Shown: positions 23,839-34,520 of the stretch, piece by piece
How positions within the stretch are numbered: position 1 is the first letter of the stretch
Layout of the letters: each line of letters opens with the position of its first letter
From: Miscanthus floridulus
Taxonomy: Eukaryota; Streptophyta; Magnoliopsida; Poales; Poaceae
Assembly (NCBI RefSeq): GCF_019320115.1
Contig: NC_089581.1
Coordinates: 67,856,166-67,920,165 of the forward strand
Direction of reading: 5' to 3'
Length of the DNA: 64,000 nt
Notes under the pieces: model-generated
The model's database searches: none
Seen by the model: only the letters and a program-made list of their open reading frames with translations
What the model was told of the DNA's origin: nothing
Made by a program: the position numbers and the translations under genes

Positions 23839-25062
23839 CTACTCCAACTCGTATACCGCAGCTGGGATACGACTGTTCTCGATCTCGATCTCCCCGTCAG
23901 ACTTGTGAAGTCGGGACACGTACTTCAAGGCCTCGGCAAGCTCCTCAGTAGGCTTGGCTCCTGGTAGGGTAGGGCAGGCGTCTAGGTTGAGGCGAGTCGG
24001 GGCTAGCTCAAACTCCTCTATCCTAGGCTTCGTCTTGCTGCGAATCTCCTTAGGTAGCTGATCCCACATACCCTTCATCTCCCTGAGGCGCTTCCTGTCA
24101 GACTTCTACCAAGCCTGCCAAGTCCTCTCACACTTGTCCTGTAGGTACTCGGTCTGCCTGAGTGCCTCAATCAGGTGACCTTGGTTGTGAACGGCCTTCT
24201 TCCTGGACTCCTCTAGCTCCTGAGTCAGGGTCTTGTTCCGAGATTGGATCTTCAGCATGTCAATCCCCTTGGATCTCTCTCTGTCCCCTCTACGGTTGAA
24301 CTCGGCCTTCTTGTCGTCCAACTCTCTCTGCAACTCCAAGACCTTGCTGTCGAGGTAGCAGTTCCTGTTGCCTAGGTCGGCGGCTTTGTCCTGTAGGTCA
24401 GCGACCTCAGCTCTGTGGACTTCATCATGATGGTTGAGCTCGTCCTGTAGCTTGGCCACTATCTCAAGTAGATTAGCCCGCTCCTGTGCTCCCTGCGAGT
24501 CTCGCTCCTGGTGCTCCCACAGAAGGGCCTGGTACTGTCGTCTCTTCTGCTCAAGCTGGGTCACGTACCTGTCCTGCTCTAGTAGGTGAATAGCTGAGAC
24601 TCGAAGGCATCTATCCTCCTCTGTAAGGATAACTCTGCCTGCTGCGAAACTCTACTCACTAGGGGTAAGGCTGAGGTCGAGGGCCTGGGGAAGTAGACGA
24701 AACTCTGTCGTCATTAGGTGCTCGTAGTGGTCCCTCATCACTCTGGGAAGTGCCTTGTGTGAGATAGCCAGTAGTCCCTCCTCGACTGTGTCCTCTATAG
24801 TCAACTCGGTGAAAGCTAGGACAGAAGGTAAGGTAGTGCTAGCTGGAAACTCCACTGAGGTGACAATCGGTCCTTCGATTCCCCCTTCCTTAGCTGGCTT
24901 CCCGGTGCAGGTGACCTTGACAAGCTCCTCGGGAACACCTAACGTGACGAGAACTCAGCAGAGGGTCTGTGCAAAACCCCCGAGCTCACGTAGGTCAAAG
25001 GTAAGCTTGGCGTGGTCCAGAGGTAGCGGTCCTAGAGGCGGCCAGTCGACGTTCGTTGCCAT
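23839..25062 (-). pseudogene. Extra coiled-coil ORF upstream of gag
   Basis: From ATG at 25060-25062 one frame of 408 codons runs to TAG at 23839-23841. It is interrupted by in-frame stops at 24955 (TGA), 24652 (TAG) and 24106 (TAG). The N-terminal third looks globular (starts MATNVDWPPLGPLPL). Residues of about 165-320 are a strong coiled coil, with heptad-like runs such as LLEIVAKLQDELNHH and LELQRELDDKKAEF. It lies between the primer site and gag on the same strand, so it would be carried in the genomic RNA. I do not recognise a domain. Ogre/Tat elements are known to carry an ORF before gag, but this need not be homologous. A comparable ORF occurs in the element at 50958-61827. Its one continuous frame suggests it was once coding. 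Confidence 0.7.
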
Positions 25063-25212
25063 CTGCATGTTTCAAGGGGACATGCGTTAGCAGGTCAATA
25101 ATAGATAAGCCTTGCATAAAAGTAAATGCAGGGTCGATATATAACCGAAAGAGGGGCTGTTCACGTCCTATTCTATCGTCCATTTCTAAGGGTTTCGTCC
25201 TAAGGTCAAGTA

Positions 25213-25226
25213 TGGCTCTGATACCA
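25213..25226 (-). other. Primer binding site (tRNA-Met)
   Basis: The minus strand reads TGGTATCAGAGCCA two bases after the 5' LTR. This is the usual plant LTR-retrotransposon complement to the 3' end of initiator tRNA-Met, where minus-strand DNA synthesis begins. Confidence 0.93.
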
Positions 25227-27199
25227 ACTGAAACAACCCCGATTTCCATGATGGGAAATCCATAGAGTCAAAGCGTAATAAGACCGTGGTAGATCATATT
25301 ACCCAAATTCCAGTCGATGATCACATCCATACATCGATAATATCAGAGTACAAATAGTGCGGAATTACATAAATTATTACATCGCCGCATTGGCGGAATC
25401 AAAAGTAGCATTCATTCAGAACAGCTTGAAGATAAGATCGCCAAACTCGAGCGTAGGAACGAATCCCTCAACCGTCAAACTCCTCGGAGCTATACTCCTC
25501 AGCAGAACCTGTATGCCAAAATTTATCAGTACGATTTGTACTGGCCACTCCCAACCCTATGAGCATTGCTTTGTGGTAATTTGGATGCAAGTTGGATATA
25601 TTCAAAAGGAACCTATAAGGCTGGGGTTTCCTATGTATTAGCATATCAAGTATATAATAGTATAGTCAGGTTTTAACACCGTTACCACACCCATTCCCAT
25701 TCCAAAGCCAGATTTCGACCCTGGGACCGATATACCACCATCTCCACACCTTCACCATACCACACCCATACCATCGCTCAGTCGACAGGCCAACTCCCTC
25801 TCGGCACTGTCTCAAGACCCGTAGCCCCTGGCTACGACCGAACACTCACTCCCTGGGGGAAGAAGAGAGGGACTCATCTCATATCTAGTTTAAGCGAAAC
25901 CCAGGAAAGGTCCATGGCCGACAAGTCGGCACATGTATCGATCGATTAACCATACACTCTGCAGAGGTTTTACATAACCACAAGATCCGCCTTCCTCGCT
26001 GACCGTCGTCAACTGGGCTGATTCCGGCCGCTTGCTTGCCTAGGATAGTGCCACTCTACCATTCAGCCCTGGTTCACCCCAAGTCCGGTCTGGGGTGGCT
26101 AAAACTGTGAGTCATGAGCCGGGTCCACAAGGTCTCCATGAAGTCTCGGAAGGGTGTGGGGGAGATCCTCCGTACCCCGTACCCCGTACCTCCTTACACT
26201 GTCCGCTAACAACCTAGCAGTAGTGGCAATATCCTACCAAGTAGTCCGGTCGTCCCGCACCATATAGGGCGAGTGGTACGTAAGGCTTCCCGGTGAATCT
26301 GAGTACTAGTAAGTCCTTAGGGATGACCAAGCCAGAATGTCTCCATCAGGGTTTCCATTTACCGTGCCACCACAGCACCTCCACCCGGGGCTCCACCCAC
26401 CATAGGTTCACACCCAAGGCCACCTCGTATACCATTTACCCACTACAGGTATCCATTTACCCACCACAGGTATCCATTCCAGGGGTGCCCAGGTAGCACC
26501 CTACGGCAAGACTTGCCCTAGACTCGTCGTATACTCCAACTTGGTCGACACAACCCTCACCCTCCACGCACCCAAGTCACACACACAGCACTCTCCCCAT
26601 AGTCCAGATAATACTAGTTTCCATCACGCATCAATGTAGTGCAAGCGTAGTAGAAGTAATAAGTAATGAAATATAGTAGCAAGCGTGTGACTAGCCTAAC
26701 AGTTGGGTGAGCAGGGACAAGGTTGCGTCAAGGTAAAGGCCATCAAGAAAGCATACTACCATGCAAGTCCTATCACAGTGTGAATATATCCACATAGTAA
26801 AGCACTAGCAGTTCTATATTAGCCATGCGTAATAGGTGCTACGAAGTTGGGTGGGATGTGGCACCTTCAGTGTAGTCGTCTCCGTACTCCTCTCGGTACT
26901 CACGATCCTCGTCCGTCAGGTTCTCCTCCGAGTCTGCAACGATCGTATTACAGCCGCGTCAGCGACGTCTATAGAATAGCACAAAGAAGCAATGAAAATT
27001 CAAAAGAGCCAAATGCACTCAAACGTGGGTTCATTGCGTAGAGCTCGATTTTAGATGAATTTTGGTCCTGGTTTCATATTTTTCTGAGGTCGTATGAATT
27101 TGTTATGAATTTCCGAAGTTTAAATCCATTTCTGAAAATGAAAAAGGCTGTATTATTCTTGGGCTGACACGTGTCACAATGTGGTTGGTCCACGCGACA

Positions 27200-27427
27200 T
27201 GCTTACGTCAGCATGACGTCATCATGACACCATCGTCACGGATCCGAGCTGACAGGTGGGGCCCAGCTGACGTCAGCATGACGTCATCTCGGCTGTGCTG
27301 GCCTTTGACACGTGGGTCTCGCGTGACGTCACCATGACGTCAGCATCTGACGCGTGGGTCCATGGTGTCTGTGTCTCTGACAGGTGGGCCAGGTCAACGG
27401 TCAGCGTTGACCGGTCAACGGTCAACA
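27200..27427. promoter_or_regulatory. TGACG, G-box and W-box motif cluster in the 5' LTR
   Basis: Counterpart of 16545-16775, with W-box-like units at about 27391-27427. It lies downstream of the TATA-like box at 28662 in the direction of element transcription. If functional it would act from within the transcribed leader or drive another start. Confidence 0.5.
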
Positions 27428-28661
27428 CGGGCCGACTCGAATTGGGATTTGGGTTGGGCCGGTCTGGGCTGGGCCGGTCCAGACACGTGGCACGCTGTGG
27501 TTCTGCCACGTCACGGTCATGGGCTCATATCGGGCTGCGTCCACAGCTGTGGTCGTGTGGGTGTGGCTCACGGTGGACCAAGGGGGCTGGTCCATAGACC
27601 GTAGACTGGTCCATAGTGGACCAAGTCCACCGTCCCTTCTCCCTGGCTCGGCTCACGTGCACCGAGCTCACCCATAGTTGGCCGGTGAGGGAAGAAGCCC
27701 TCTGCTTCTCCCGCGGCGGTGCTCCGGCCGGCGGCGAGCTCGCTGCGAGCCTCCGCGATGGCGCCGGTGTTCGATTGGGGAGGGGAAAAACTTCCCTGGG
27801 CCACGGCGACTATGTCTGTGGGGTCAAGGTGGCGGCCAAGGCTCCCCAAGGTGCTGGCCATGGCGAGCGGCGGCTCGAGCTCCACCGGCGTGCGGGAAAC
27901 GGCGCTGGGCTGCGGCATAGACTGATTCTGTGGTGCGCGTGGGCGACACAACGTTCCAACGGGTATGTTTGGCAGGGCGAGGGGTCCTCCAGGGGCTCCG
28001 GTGGCTTTGGCCACGGCGGCGGCTTCCCGAGCACGACGGCGGTGTCGATGAGGCGGCTACGTCCTCGGAGAAGCGTCACAGTGGAGGCGTGTAGGTCTCT
28101 ACGGGTTCTTGGGGTCACGGCAAGGGCGTTCAGGCTAAATGGCAGGGCTCAGATTCTCATGTGGCCGTTAGGGGCTTCCCGGTGGCCACGGCGGTCATGA
28201 AGACGACGGCGAGGCGCACGGGTGGACCATGGGGCTCCAGTGGGGTGGTCACGGCATGGCTACGGACGTGTGCGTGGGTGCTTGTGTTCCCAGTAGCCGG
28301 CGACGGCCTTGGCCTACACGCTCCTGGTATGGAGCGCCATGGCCGAACGGCAAGGTCCGGCGACGACAGGCAAGAAGAGACCGGAAGGGCTCACCGTGGG
28401 TGGCGTGGAAGAAAGGATAGTGATGCCGTGTCGACTCGAGGCCGTGTAGCTCCGGAAGCCGTGCAGTGCCGTGCCGAACCGCGTCGGTGATGTGGACGAC
28501 GGCGTCGCGCTTGGCTCCGGCGATCTCCTTCTCCACAGCGGCTCCGGCGTGCTCCTCTTCTCCCTCCTCTCCCTCTTCTCTCTTGGCTTGGGTGGGCTGT
28601 GGTTGGCCACCGAGGTGGCGGCGGGCGACGGGACGAGCGCTAGGGCTCCGAGGACCGTGGC

Positions 28662-28669
28662 CTTTATAG
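28662..28669 (-). promoter_or_regulatory. TATA-like box in the 5' LTR
   Basis: CTATAAAG on the minus strand within GGCTATAAAGGCC, about 840 bp from the LTR start. It is the best candidate core promoter for the element transcript. Confidence 0.5.
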
Positions 28670-29507
28670 CCGAGCTCGGCCATGGAGCTCGGTGATCGGC
28701 GGACTGGAATCAAGGGCAATCGCGGGGCTTGCTTGCATCCTACGGCCACGAGGGGTTGCGTGGGCGCGGCGCCAAGGGGGAGACAGGACCATGCCCCGGG
28801 CATGACCCCTGGCCCGCCCTGCCACCGTTGTCGGGGCTCTGTCGCGCGGTGGTTTGAGCGCGGCGTGGGGAAGAAGCACAGTAGCGCTGACAGGCGGGGT
28901 CCGTTGGCAGCGGCTGCGGGCGAAGCTGGTAAGCGCGCGGGCGAGCGGCGAGCGGCTGACGCGCGGGCCAAGGTGGCAGCGACCGCAAGCGGGCTGACGA
29001 GCGCGCGGGCGATGCTGGGCCGCTAGCTGGGCCGTGCGCGCGCTGAGGGTGGCTGGCCGGCGTGGGCTGAGCAGGCCGAGCCCGCGAGGCCTTCTTCTTC
29101 TCTTTTTTTTCCTTTTTCCGTTTTACATTTCTTTTCCTTTGTTTGATTTCAAATTTAGTTTAGAATTTGAATTTAAAACTGAGGTGACTTACTTATTGGA
29201 ATTTTGGGAGTTTTGTTTAATAATAACTTTATGGTTTATTACTTTAATGGAATTGTTAAACATAGCATAAAGCAAATGAAATCCCAAATCACAATTTAAG
29301 TTAACATTGTATGCAACATGTTATTTGAAGGAAATTTATTAATCATAATCAACAAATGATATGCCATGCTTATGTGTTAATCTGGGTTGAGTTACTTCTA
29401 ATGCAACTCTAGGTTGGGTTCTACCATGTCACTCATCATCACATGGGATCCTTGAGAAAAATTTTGTAGTTGTGACTTTTGGTGTGTGGATTTTCTGGGT
29501 TGTTACA

Positions 29508-29512
29508 CTCTG
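29508..29512. repeat. Target site duplication CTCTG (right)
   Basis: Exact match to 14577-14581. Confidence 0.95.
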
Positions 29513-30698
29513 GAGGAGGCTGACCACGGCGAGCTGCTTCACGGCGGTCATGGCGAGCCGCCGCGGCGAAAACGACGCGCGCGGTTGATAGCCGTGGAAA
29601 TAAGTGGCGCGAGCGGGTTCAGGCGAAGCGTAAGGATGAGGCGATGCTGTGCGCGCGAGCAATTGAGCTGAGGTGGAGCAGCTGCGGCGAATTGCGCCAG
29701 TGAAGGGAGCTCTGCTGGCGGCGGCGGCGGGAGGGAGAGAAAGAGAACGACGCCGACGGCTCGGGCTTAAGACGGTGAGGCGAGGCGTGAGCGAACCGTC
29801 CAGGCGCGCCAGAATCTGGTTTCCATTGCCACCGCGAGCAAGTGCGTGGCCGCGCACGAAAGAACGGCGCGAGGGCGGCGGTCGATCGGCGGTGAGCAGG
29901 TGAAGCAGGAGAATCAGGCTGCTGCAGGTGCACTGTTCGTGACTGAAACGGTTCTCTCCCTCTCTCATTTTCTCTCGATTTTACAAAACAATTTTATGAA
30001 TGGCCTTAATCAAAGTTCTTATTTGATCAGAGATCTCCAACTTTGGTTAAAGCACCAACATCAAATGATTAACAGATTTTGAGATTTTGAGATTCAAACA
30101 AGGGTTCAGTGAAACTGAAACCCTAGGTTCAGTTTCAGGTTTTGAAAAGCAGTTTTGATTAAGCTACTTTGGCATTTAATTAATAATCAACCAATTAACA
30201 AACATCTCAACCAATTGCATGGTAACATAGCTCAAACATAGAACTAAACAAAGGAACAAAGTTTGGACAAAGTTTATTTATGAAAATTCATTTATTAATT
30301 CTCCAAAGATTGATCTTAATAACTGCATTTCAGGGACTTAGGCAAAATTTTGCTAAGTATGAAATTCAACATTGAATCCAATCTTTGGCTCAATTTTAAA
30401 CATATTTGAATTGTAAACATCACTAACTTTTGATCCCACATTATAGAGCTTACCTTGAGCAACAAAGTTTATATTAACAAAATTTTAATTGTTTAAGCAA
30501 TTATTACTCTATAAATTCATAAAGAGCCTTAATCATTAATGTTGTTAACATTTCATGCAACATATGAAACATCATATATGCAACATAGCAATGCTATAAA
30601 TGAAACATGGAGTGCATACATGACATGATGCTTGGTGATTATGCTTGATGATGCTCATGATCAAGTTTTAACTGCTTTTTAACATCTGGGATGTTACA
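29513..30698 (-). mobile_element. Solo LTR, right part
   Basis: Continues 11502-14581 after the nested chromovirus. It has a GC-rich half (to about 29930), then an AT-rich end finishing GGGATGTTACA at 30698. On the minus strand this is the LTR start, TGTAACATCCC. Confidence 0.75.
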
Positions 30699-31640
30699 GA
30701 ACCCTTTCATTTTATACCTAGATTTAATCTAAGATTTGTGCCAGATGTGATCTTGTGGAAATAAGATATTACTACTAGATACAGCAAGTAGAAGACTCCT
30801 TTCAAAGCTTCAATACCTTGATTTTTGTTTGTTAGGTGGTCAGTGATATGGACCATATAAATTCTTCAATCGACTGTGTATGGGGAGAGTTCTGAAGGGT
30901 GCATGTTCTTCCATGGGACTTGCAGCTGATTCTCCATATTTTTAGAAGCTTATCTTATGCCATGGGCACCAATATACCATGGTTAAATGAGACTTACTGC
31001 TTATTATTTATGTTCAACAGCCTTCATGTTTGTTTTGGATCTGGATATTCTGTTGGGTTTGCTTTACATGGTAATTTGATTTTTTTTTATAGATCTATGT
31101 TGTTCTTGTGTAAATTTCCAGTGCCATGTAACCTTGCAAACGTGAGCTCGTGAGGTTTTGTTTCCTATTTTCATGTGAAGTAGCAGAGTTGTCCTGTGAC
31201 AGCAAGTGCACTAGTCGTTGCAAGTAGCAGTTTTTTCCCCTATTTTCCTTCTATGTAATCAGACCAGGAATGGTTCGGTTCCTGTGATCCTGTCCAGCAG
31301 AACATAATTTTGAATCAAACTGGAATGGATCAGGATAGGTTTTGAATCACACCAGGAATGAGTGAAGGAAGCGGATCCACTTGATCCTGGCCCGGGACTG
31401 TTCATGGGCAGGAACGGTTCCACAGGAACCGATCGAGGCCTTAGTTGCACCTTAATAGCTAGCACCGGCAGCAGGGTTGCATTCCCGTTGCTGCTCCCAC
31501 ATTTGAACCAAACAGCACCATAGATAGTTTACTTTGTGGAACCATGATGTGTTGCAACATATGGAAGAATCAAGATGTTCATTCACGTCGTGGTAATCTA
31601 CACGTTTACCTCCTATAAAGCGAGCATGGTGATTCTTTCA
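30699..31640 (+). other. Low-copy-looking stretch with a possible terminal exon
   Basis: A T-rich tract ending TTGTTTGTTAG at 30835 is followed by a 20-codon open stretch to TGA at 30893-30895, which would suit the last exon of a plant gene. The residues (starting VVSDMDHIN) match nothing I recognise. At about 31250-31510 the sequence is rich in inverted GGAACCG-like words and may be a DNA-transposon relic. Otherwise nothing is identified. Confidence 0.25.
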
Positions 31641-31817
31641 GTCCATCAACATGAGAGGGGAAACAACAGATGATGGATCCATCTAGAGCAGAGCAGGAAG
31701 CAGGGGGCGAACAGAAGGAATGGCAGCAGGAAAATAAGGACAACTGGAGGCGACATGACTGATACTACTGATCATGTCTCTGTTTCTTCACTGGAATCGA
31801 AGAACGGAGACCGGAAA

Positions 31818-32116
31818 TCAGGTCGTCGCCCGGTGGTCATGCTCGTTGTCGTGAGGAGGCTTGACCACCATGATCGGGCAGCTCGCGTGCTGCGCGCAGT
31901 AGTCGCTCACGCTCCCCAGGAACGCCCTGCAAACACACGGGAACGACTCAAGATCTATCAATCGATGGATCACCGTGTTCCATTCAACCCAACATACCTC
32001 TTGATGGCGCCGAGGCCACAGCTGCCGACGACGAGCAGCCCGGCGCCCATGTCTTCGGCGGCGCGGCACAACGCCTCCCTGGGATCACCCTCCACCACCA
32101 CGCCCTCCGAGCTCAC
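31818..32116 (-). pseudogene. Universal stress protein (UspA family), C-terminal exons
   Basis: Two minus-strand exons are visible, 31998-32116 and 31818-31926, separated by a 71-bp intron with GTATGT donor and TTGCAG acceptor. The splice joins a single frame. The spliced C-terminus contains GSCGLGAIKRAFLGS, which fits the UspA nucleotide-binding pattern G-2x-G-9x-G-S, followed by CPIMVVKPP and a short charged tail ending in a stop at 31818. An acceptor-like CGTAG precedes the first visible exon. The N-terminal exons, with the usual VAVD-type strand, were not found upstream. A MITE-like sequence begins within 60 bp. This is either a gene fragment or the 3' end of a gene whose 5' part has been lost or moved. 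USPs are small cytosolic stress-response proteins; the role of this copy is unknown. Confidence 0.7.
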
Positions 32117-32169
32117 CTACGGGCAGACGATGCAAAATGCAGCCACGTCACATCTCTCGCGCCACGTCG

Positions 32170-32395
32170 AGACGAATTTTTAAGCCTAATTAGTCAATGA
32201 TTTGACAATACAATGCTATAGTAAACATACGCTAATGACGGATTAATTAGATTTAATAAATTTATCTCGTAGATTACTAACGGATTCTGTAATTTATTTT
32301 TTTATTAATATCCGAACACTTCATACAACACCTCCATGTGACACCTCTAAACTAAACTTTAGGCACCTGATCCCAACACCGCCTTAATCGGGCGA
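32170..32395. mobile_element. MITE-like sequence next to the USP exon
   Basis: An AT-rich segment of a kind recurrent in grass genomes, with GATTAATTAGATTTAATAAA and CTCGTAGATTACTAACGG. It ends near CACCGCCTT. Terminal repeats are incomplete, so family and exact ends are uncertain. Confidence 0.5.
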
Positions 32396-33701
32396 TTCAG
32401 AACCGCAACTCCCGCACGTGATGGTGGCATCGGGTGACGAAAAGTGCTCATGGAGTCATGGGCCCGACCGTGTGCTCTGTCTTGCTGGCCGATTTACTGG
32501 ACTTCACAGTATGATCCACAGCCAACCTACAGGCGGCAAGCTGGTTGACACTGTAATTATTACTACTAACACACACCTACAGTACTGATTAATCACGTGT
32601 ACTGGTTGCAGCTAATACTACTACTAGAGGGAGCATCACCATTAAATCTGTAGTACACCGTAGTAGTTCGATAGTTGTTGCCTACAGGTTAGGCCACTAG
32701 TAGTAATTTGCAATGCCATGAAGCTAATTGGAGCATCAACACAATGCTAGTATTAATTGGTTTTACTTGGCATCATACAGTACTCGCCTACTTGGAGAGA
32801 GTAAGTACCAGCACAAAAGTGAGATAAACTTTGTACCTACGACTCCTATTGGGGTTCGAGATCTTTTTTCTTGAAATAGACAATCTTTCGCACAAAGACC
32901 CATATCCTTAAGGATCTGTTTTAATTCAACAACCACGAATTAATAACATAATAACATAAGAATGTAAATACCTTTCAAACTTTAGTCATGCAGCTTTATA
33001 CGTCACAAACTCTGGACAGTAGCGTAGAGATCCTGTAGGAACGCTATAAAGTGCTACGTACGTACATATTTACATCTAGCTATATAAGCTACAAATACAA
33101 AAATGCAGAAGTTTTAAGCAGTAACATTTGATATATGTCCATTTTAACACCAAAAAGTGGTACTATTTTTGTACATGTAAGCTGAGCTGGCATCAATCAA
33201 GAGAATAAAGGTCTGCTTCCTTCGGATCGGAGCACCCGTAGCGTGGTAGAAAAACGATGCTTTGATGATCGTCTCTCTTCATGATCATCGAATTTTCCAT
33301 TGCCGATGCTCAGTTCCAAAAAGCTAGCACCGAGGCTTGAACAGCACAGGCATCGATGTCCAACCCTCTGAGCAAATAAAATAGTACTTTAGTACGTGAT
33401 GAAACGGGGACACAAGGGGATTTTTGGTTCAGATAGGCGAAGGAAGTCCGAGGAACGGAGTCCCTCAAGATGTATGCCTTGAACCCCTTTAGTAGTATGA
33501 CCAACGAAAAAAAAAACAAAACTCTAAAACACCTGCAACGAAATTCTTGGAGCACCAAGTTTACACATTAGTCCTATAGAGTCCTTAGTCCTCACAGGTA
33601 TCCTTTGCATCAATACTCCAAATATAATTATCCGCTGCAAAAACACATTAGTTCACAAGCACTTGTATTCATCAATCATCCAAACTCCAAATAACTAATG
33701 T
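32396..33701. other. No gene recognised
   Basis: Intergenic-type sequence with short ORFs only. No USP N-terminal exon and no repeat boundary could be placed. Confidence 0.5.
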
Positions 33702-33815
33702 CATGTTCGCTTGGCTGATAAGTCATGACTGAAAGTACTGTTGGCTGATTTAATGTGAAAGAAAAATATTGTTCGTTGACTGAAAAAGTACGGCTTATAA
33801 GCCAAGCAAACGGGA
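33702..33815. mobile_element. hAT-like MITE
   Basis: Terminal inverted repeats, TGTTCGCTTGGCTGATAAG-type on the left and CTTATAAGCCAAGCAAACG on the right, enclose about 114 bp. This is a common short MITE pattern in grasses. Superfamily assignment is tentative because no clear 8-bp duplication was found. Confidence 0.6.
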
Positions 33816-33843
33816 CCAAAGTCCGTCCGTTTAAACAAGCTTT

Positions 33844-33975
33844 AGGGCCCCTTTGGAACACAGGATAGGAAAATCACAGGGATAGAAAAAACACAGGAAT
33901 TGAAGTGCACTCCTTCTCCAATCCTACAGGAATTGAAAACATAGGAATATGACTTGGAAATTTGTGGCTTGAGCT
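33844..33975. mobile_element. Second short MITE-like element
   Basis: It starts GGGCCCCTTTGGAACACAGG and contains repeated CACAGGAATTGAA/CAGGAATTGAAAA words, a style seen in grass MITEs. The right end is not well fixed. Confidence 0.4.
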
Positions 33976-34520
33976 TCTGGATCGAAGCATGTTCGGGCAC
34001 GGGCTTGAGCCATGGAAACTCTCCCATAATCTTTCTTTCTCATCGATCGATCTTATAATGACTTTTTTAGATTAATTCTGACAATCGATCTGGTGTGCTT
34101 GACACGGTATATCCAGTCCGATCTAAACAAATGTGCTTCTTGTACGTACACACCATTACAACCCCTAACAATATAATGGAATGATGTGAAAAATAGAGAG
34201 ATCTTCTGTCATAAAATAATCACCGCCCTTGACATATCGATAACTAACTCACACCCACTTGAGTTACAGATTTTTATGTGTCTTCAAAAGAATTTGTGAA
34301 TCTTATATTAAACCGCAACGTATGGATATTATAAAATTTAAACCTTAAATATATGTACAAGCAAATATTTTTGTGCTTAGCGGCGTGAGAAAAAAAAACT
34401 AGATTGTATTTTAGTTTGATACAAGATTAATTATACATTGTCATATTATTGCAACATTTGCTTATATGTTGGATGTCGTCAAAAAATAAATTATATCTCT
34501 CAAATTTTATAAAAGGGAGA
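33976..34520. other. AT-rich intergenic sequence
   Basis: No ORF, repeat boundary or motif is recognised. Confidence 0.5.

Larger units (their letters stand above)
14582..29507 (-). mobile_element. Ty3/gypsy chromovirus (Tekay/Del type), full length, 14.9 kb
   Basis: This is a complete LTR retrotransposon on the minus strand. It has a 5' LTR at 25229-29507, a tRNA-Met primer site, an extra upstream ORF, gag-protease, RT, RNase H, integrase with a chromodomain-like end, a polypurine tract and a 3' LTR at 14582-18849. CTCTG is duplicated at both ends. The pol order (RT before integrase) is Ty3/gypsy. The C-terminal chromodomain-like segment and very long LTRs point to the Tekay/Del chromovirus lineage, an inference from architecture. 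Both coding blocks carry in-frame stops, so this copy is probably not autonomous, although all cis signals look intact. It inserted into an older solo LTR. Confidence 0.93.
25229..29507 (-). repeat. 5' LTR of the chromovirus (4279 bp)
   Basis: Partner of 14582-18849. It has TG...CA ends, a GC-rich block at about 27170-29100 and a T-rich stretch near 29100-29120. It carries two extra 7-bp units relative to the 3' LTR: CCGTACC repeated near 26180, and GGCGAGC near 28950. Many of its CpG-containing sites are mutated in the other LTR. Confidence 0.95.

Noticed and set aside
24995..25249. An 84-codon ORF spanning the primer binding site
   Set aside because: It crosses the LTR boundary and primer site and overlaps the start of the upstream ORF in another frame. 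It is leader sequence.
31755..32183. A 142-codon plus-strand ORF at the USP locus
   Set aside because: It is antisense to the USP exons, whose splice sites and motif fit the minus strand.
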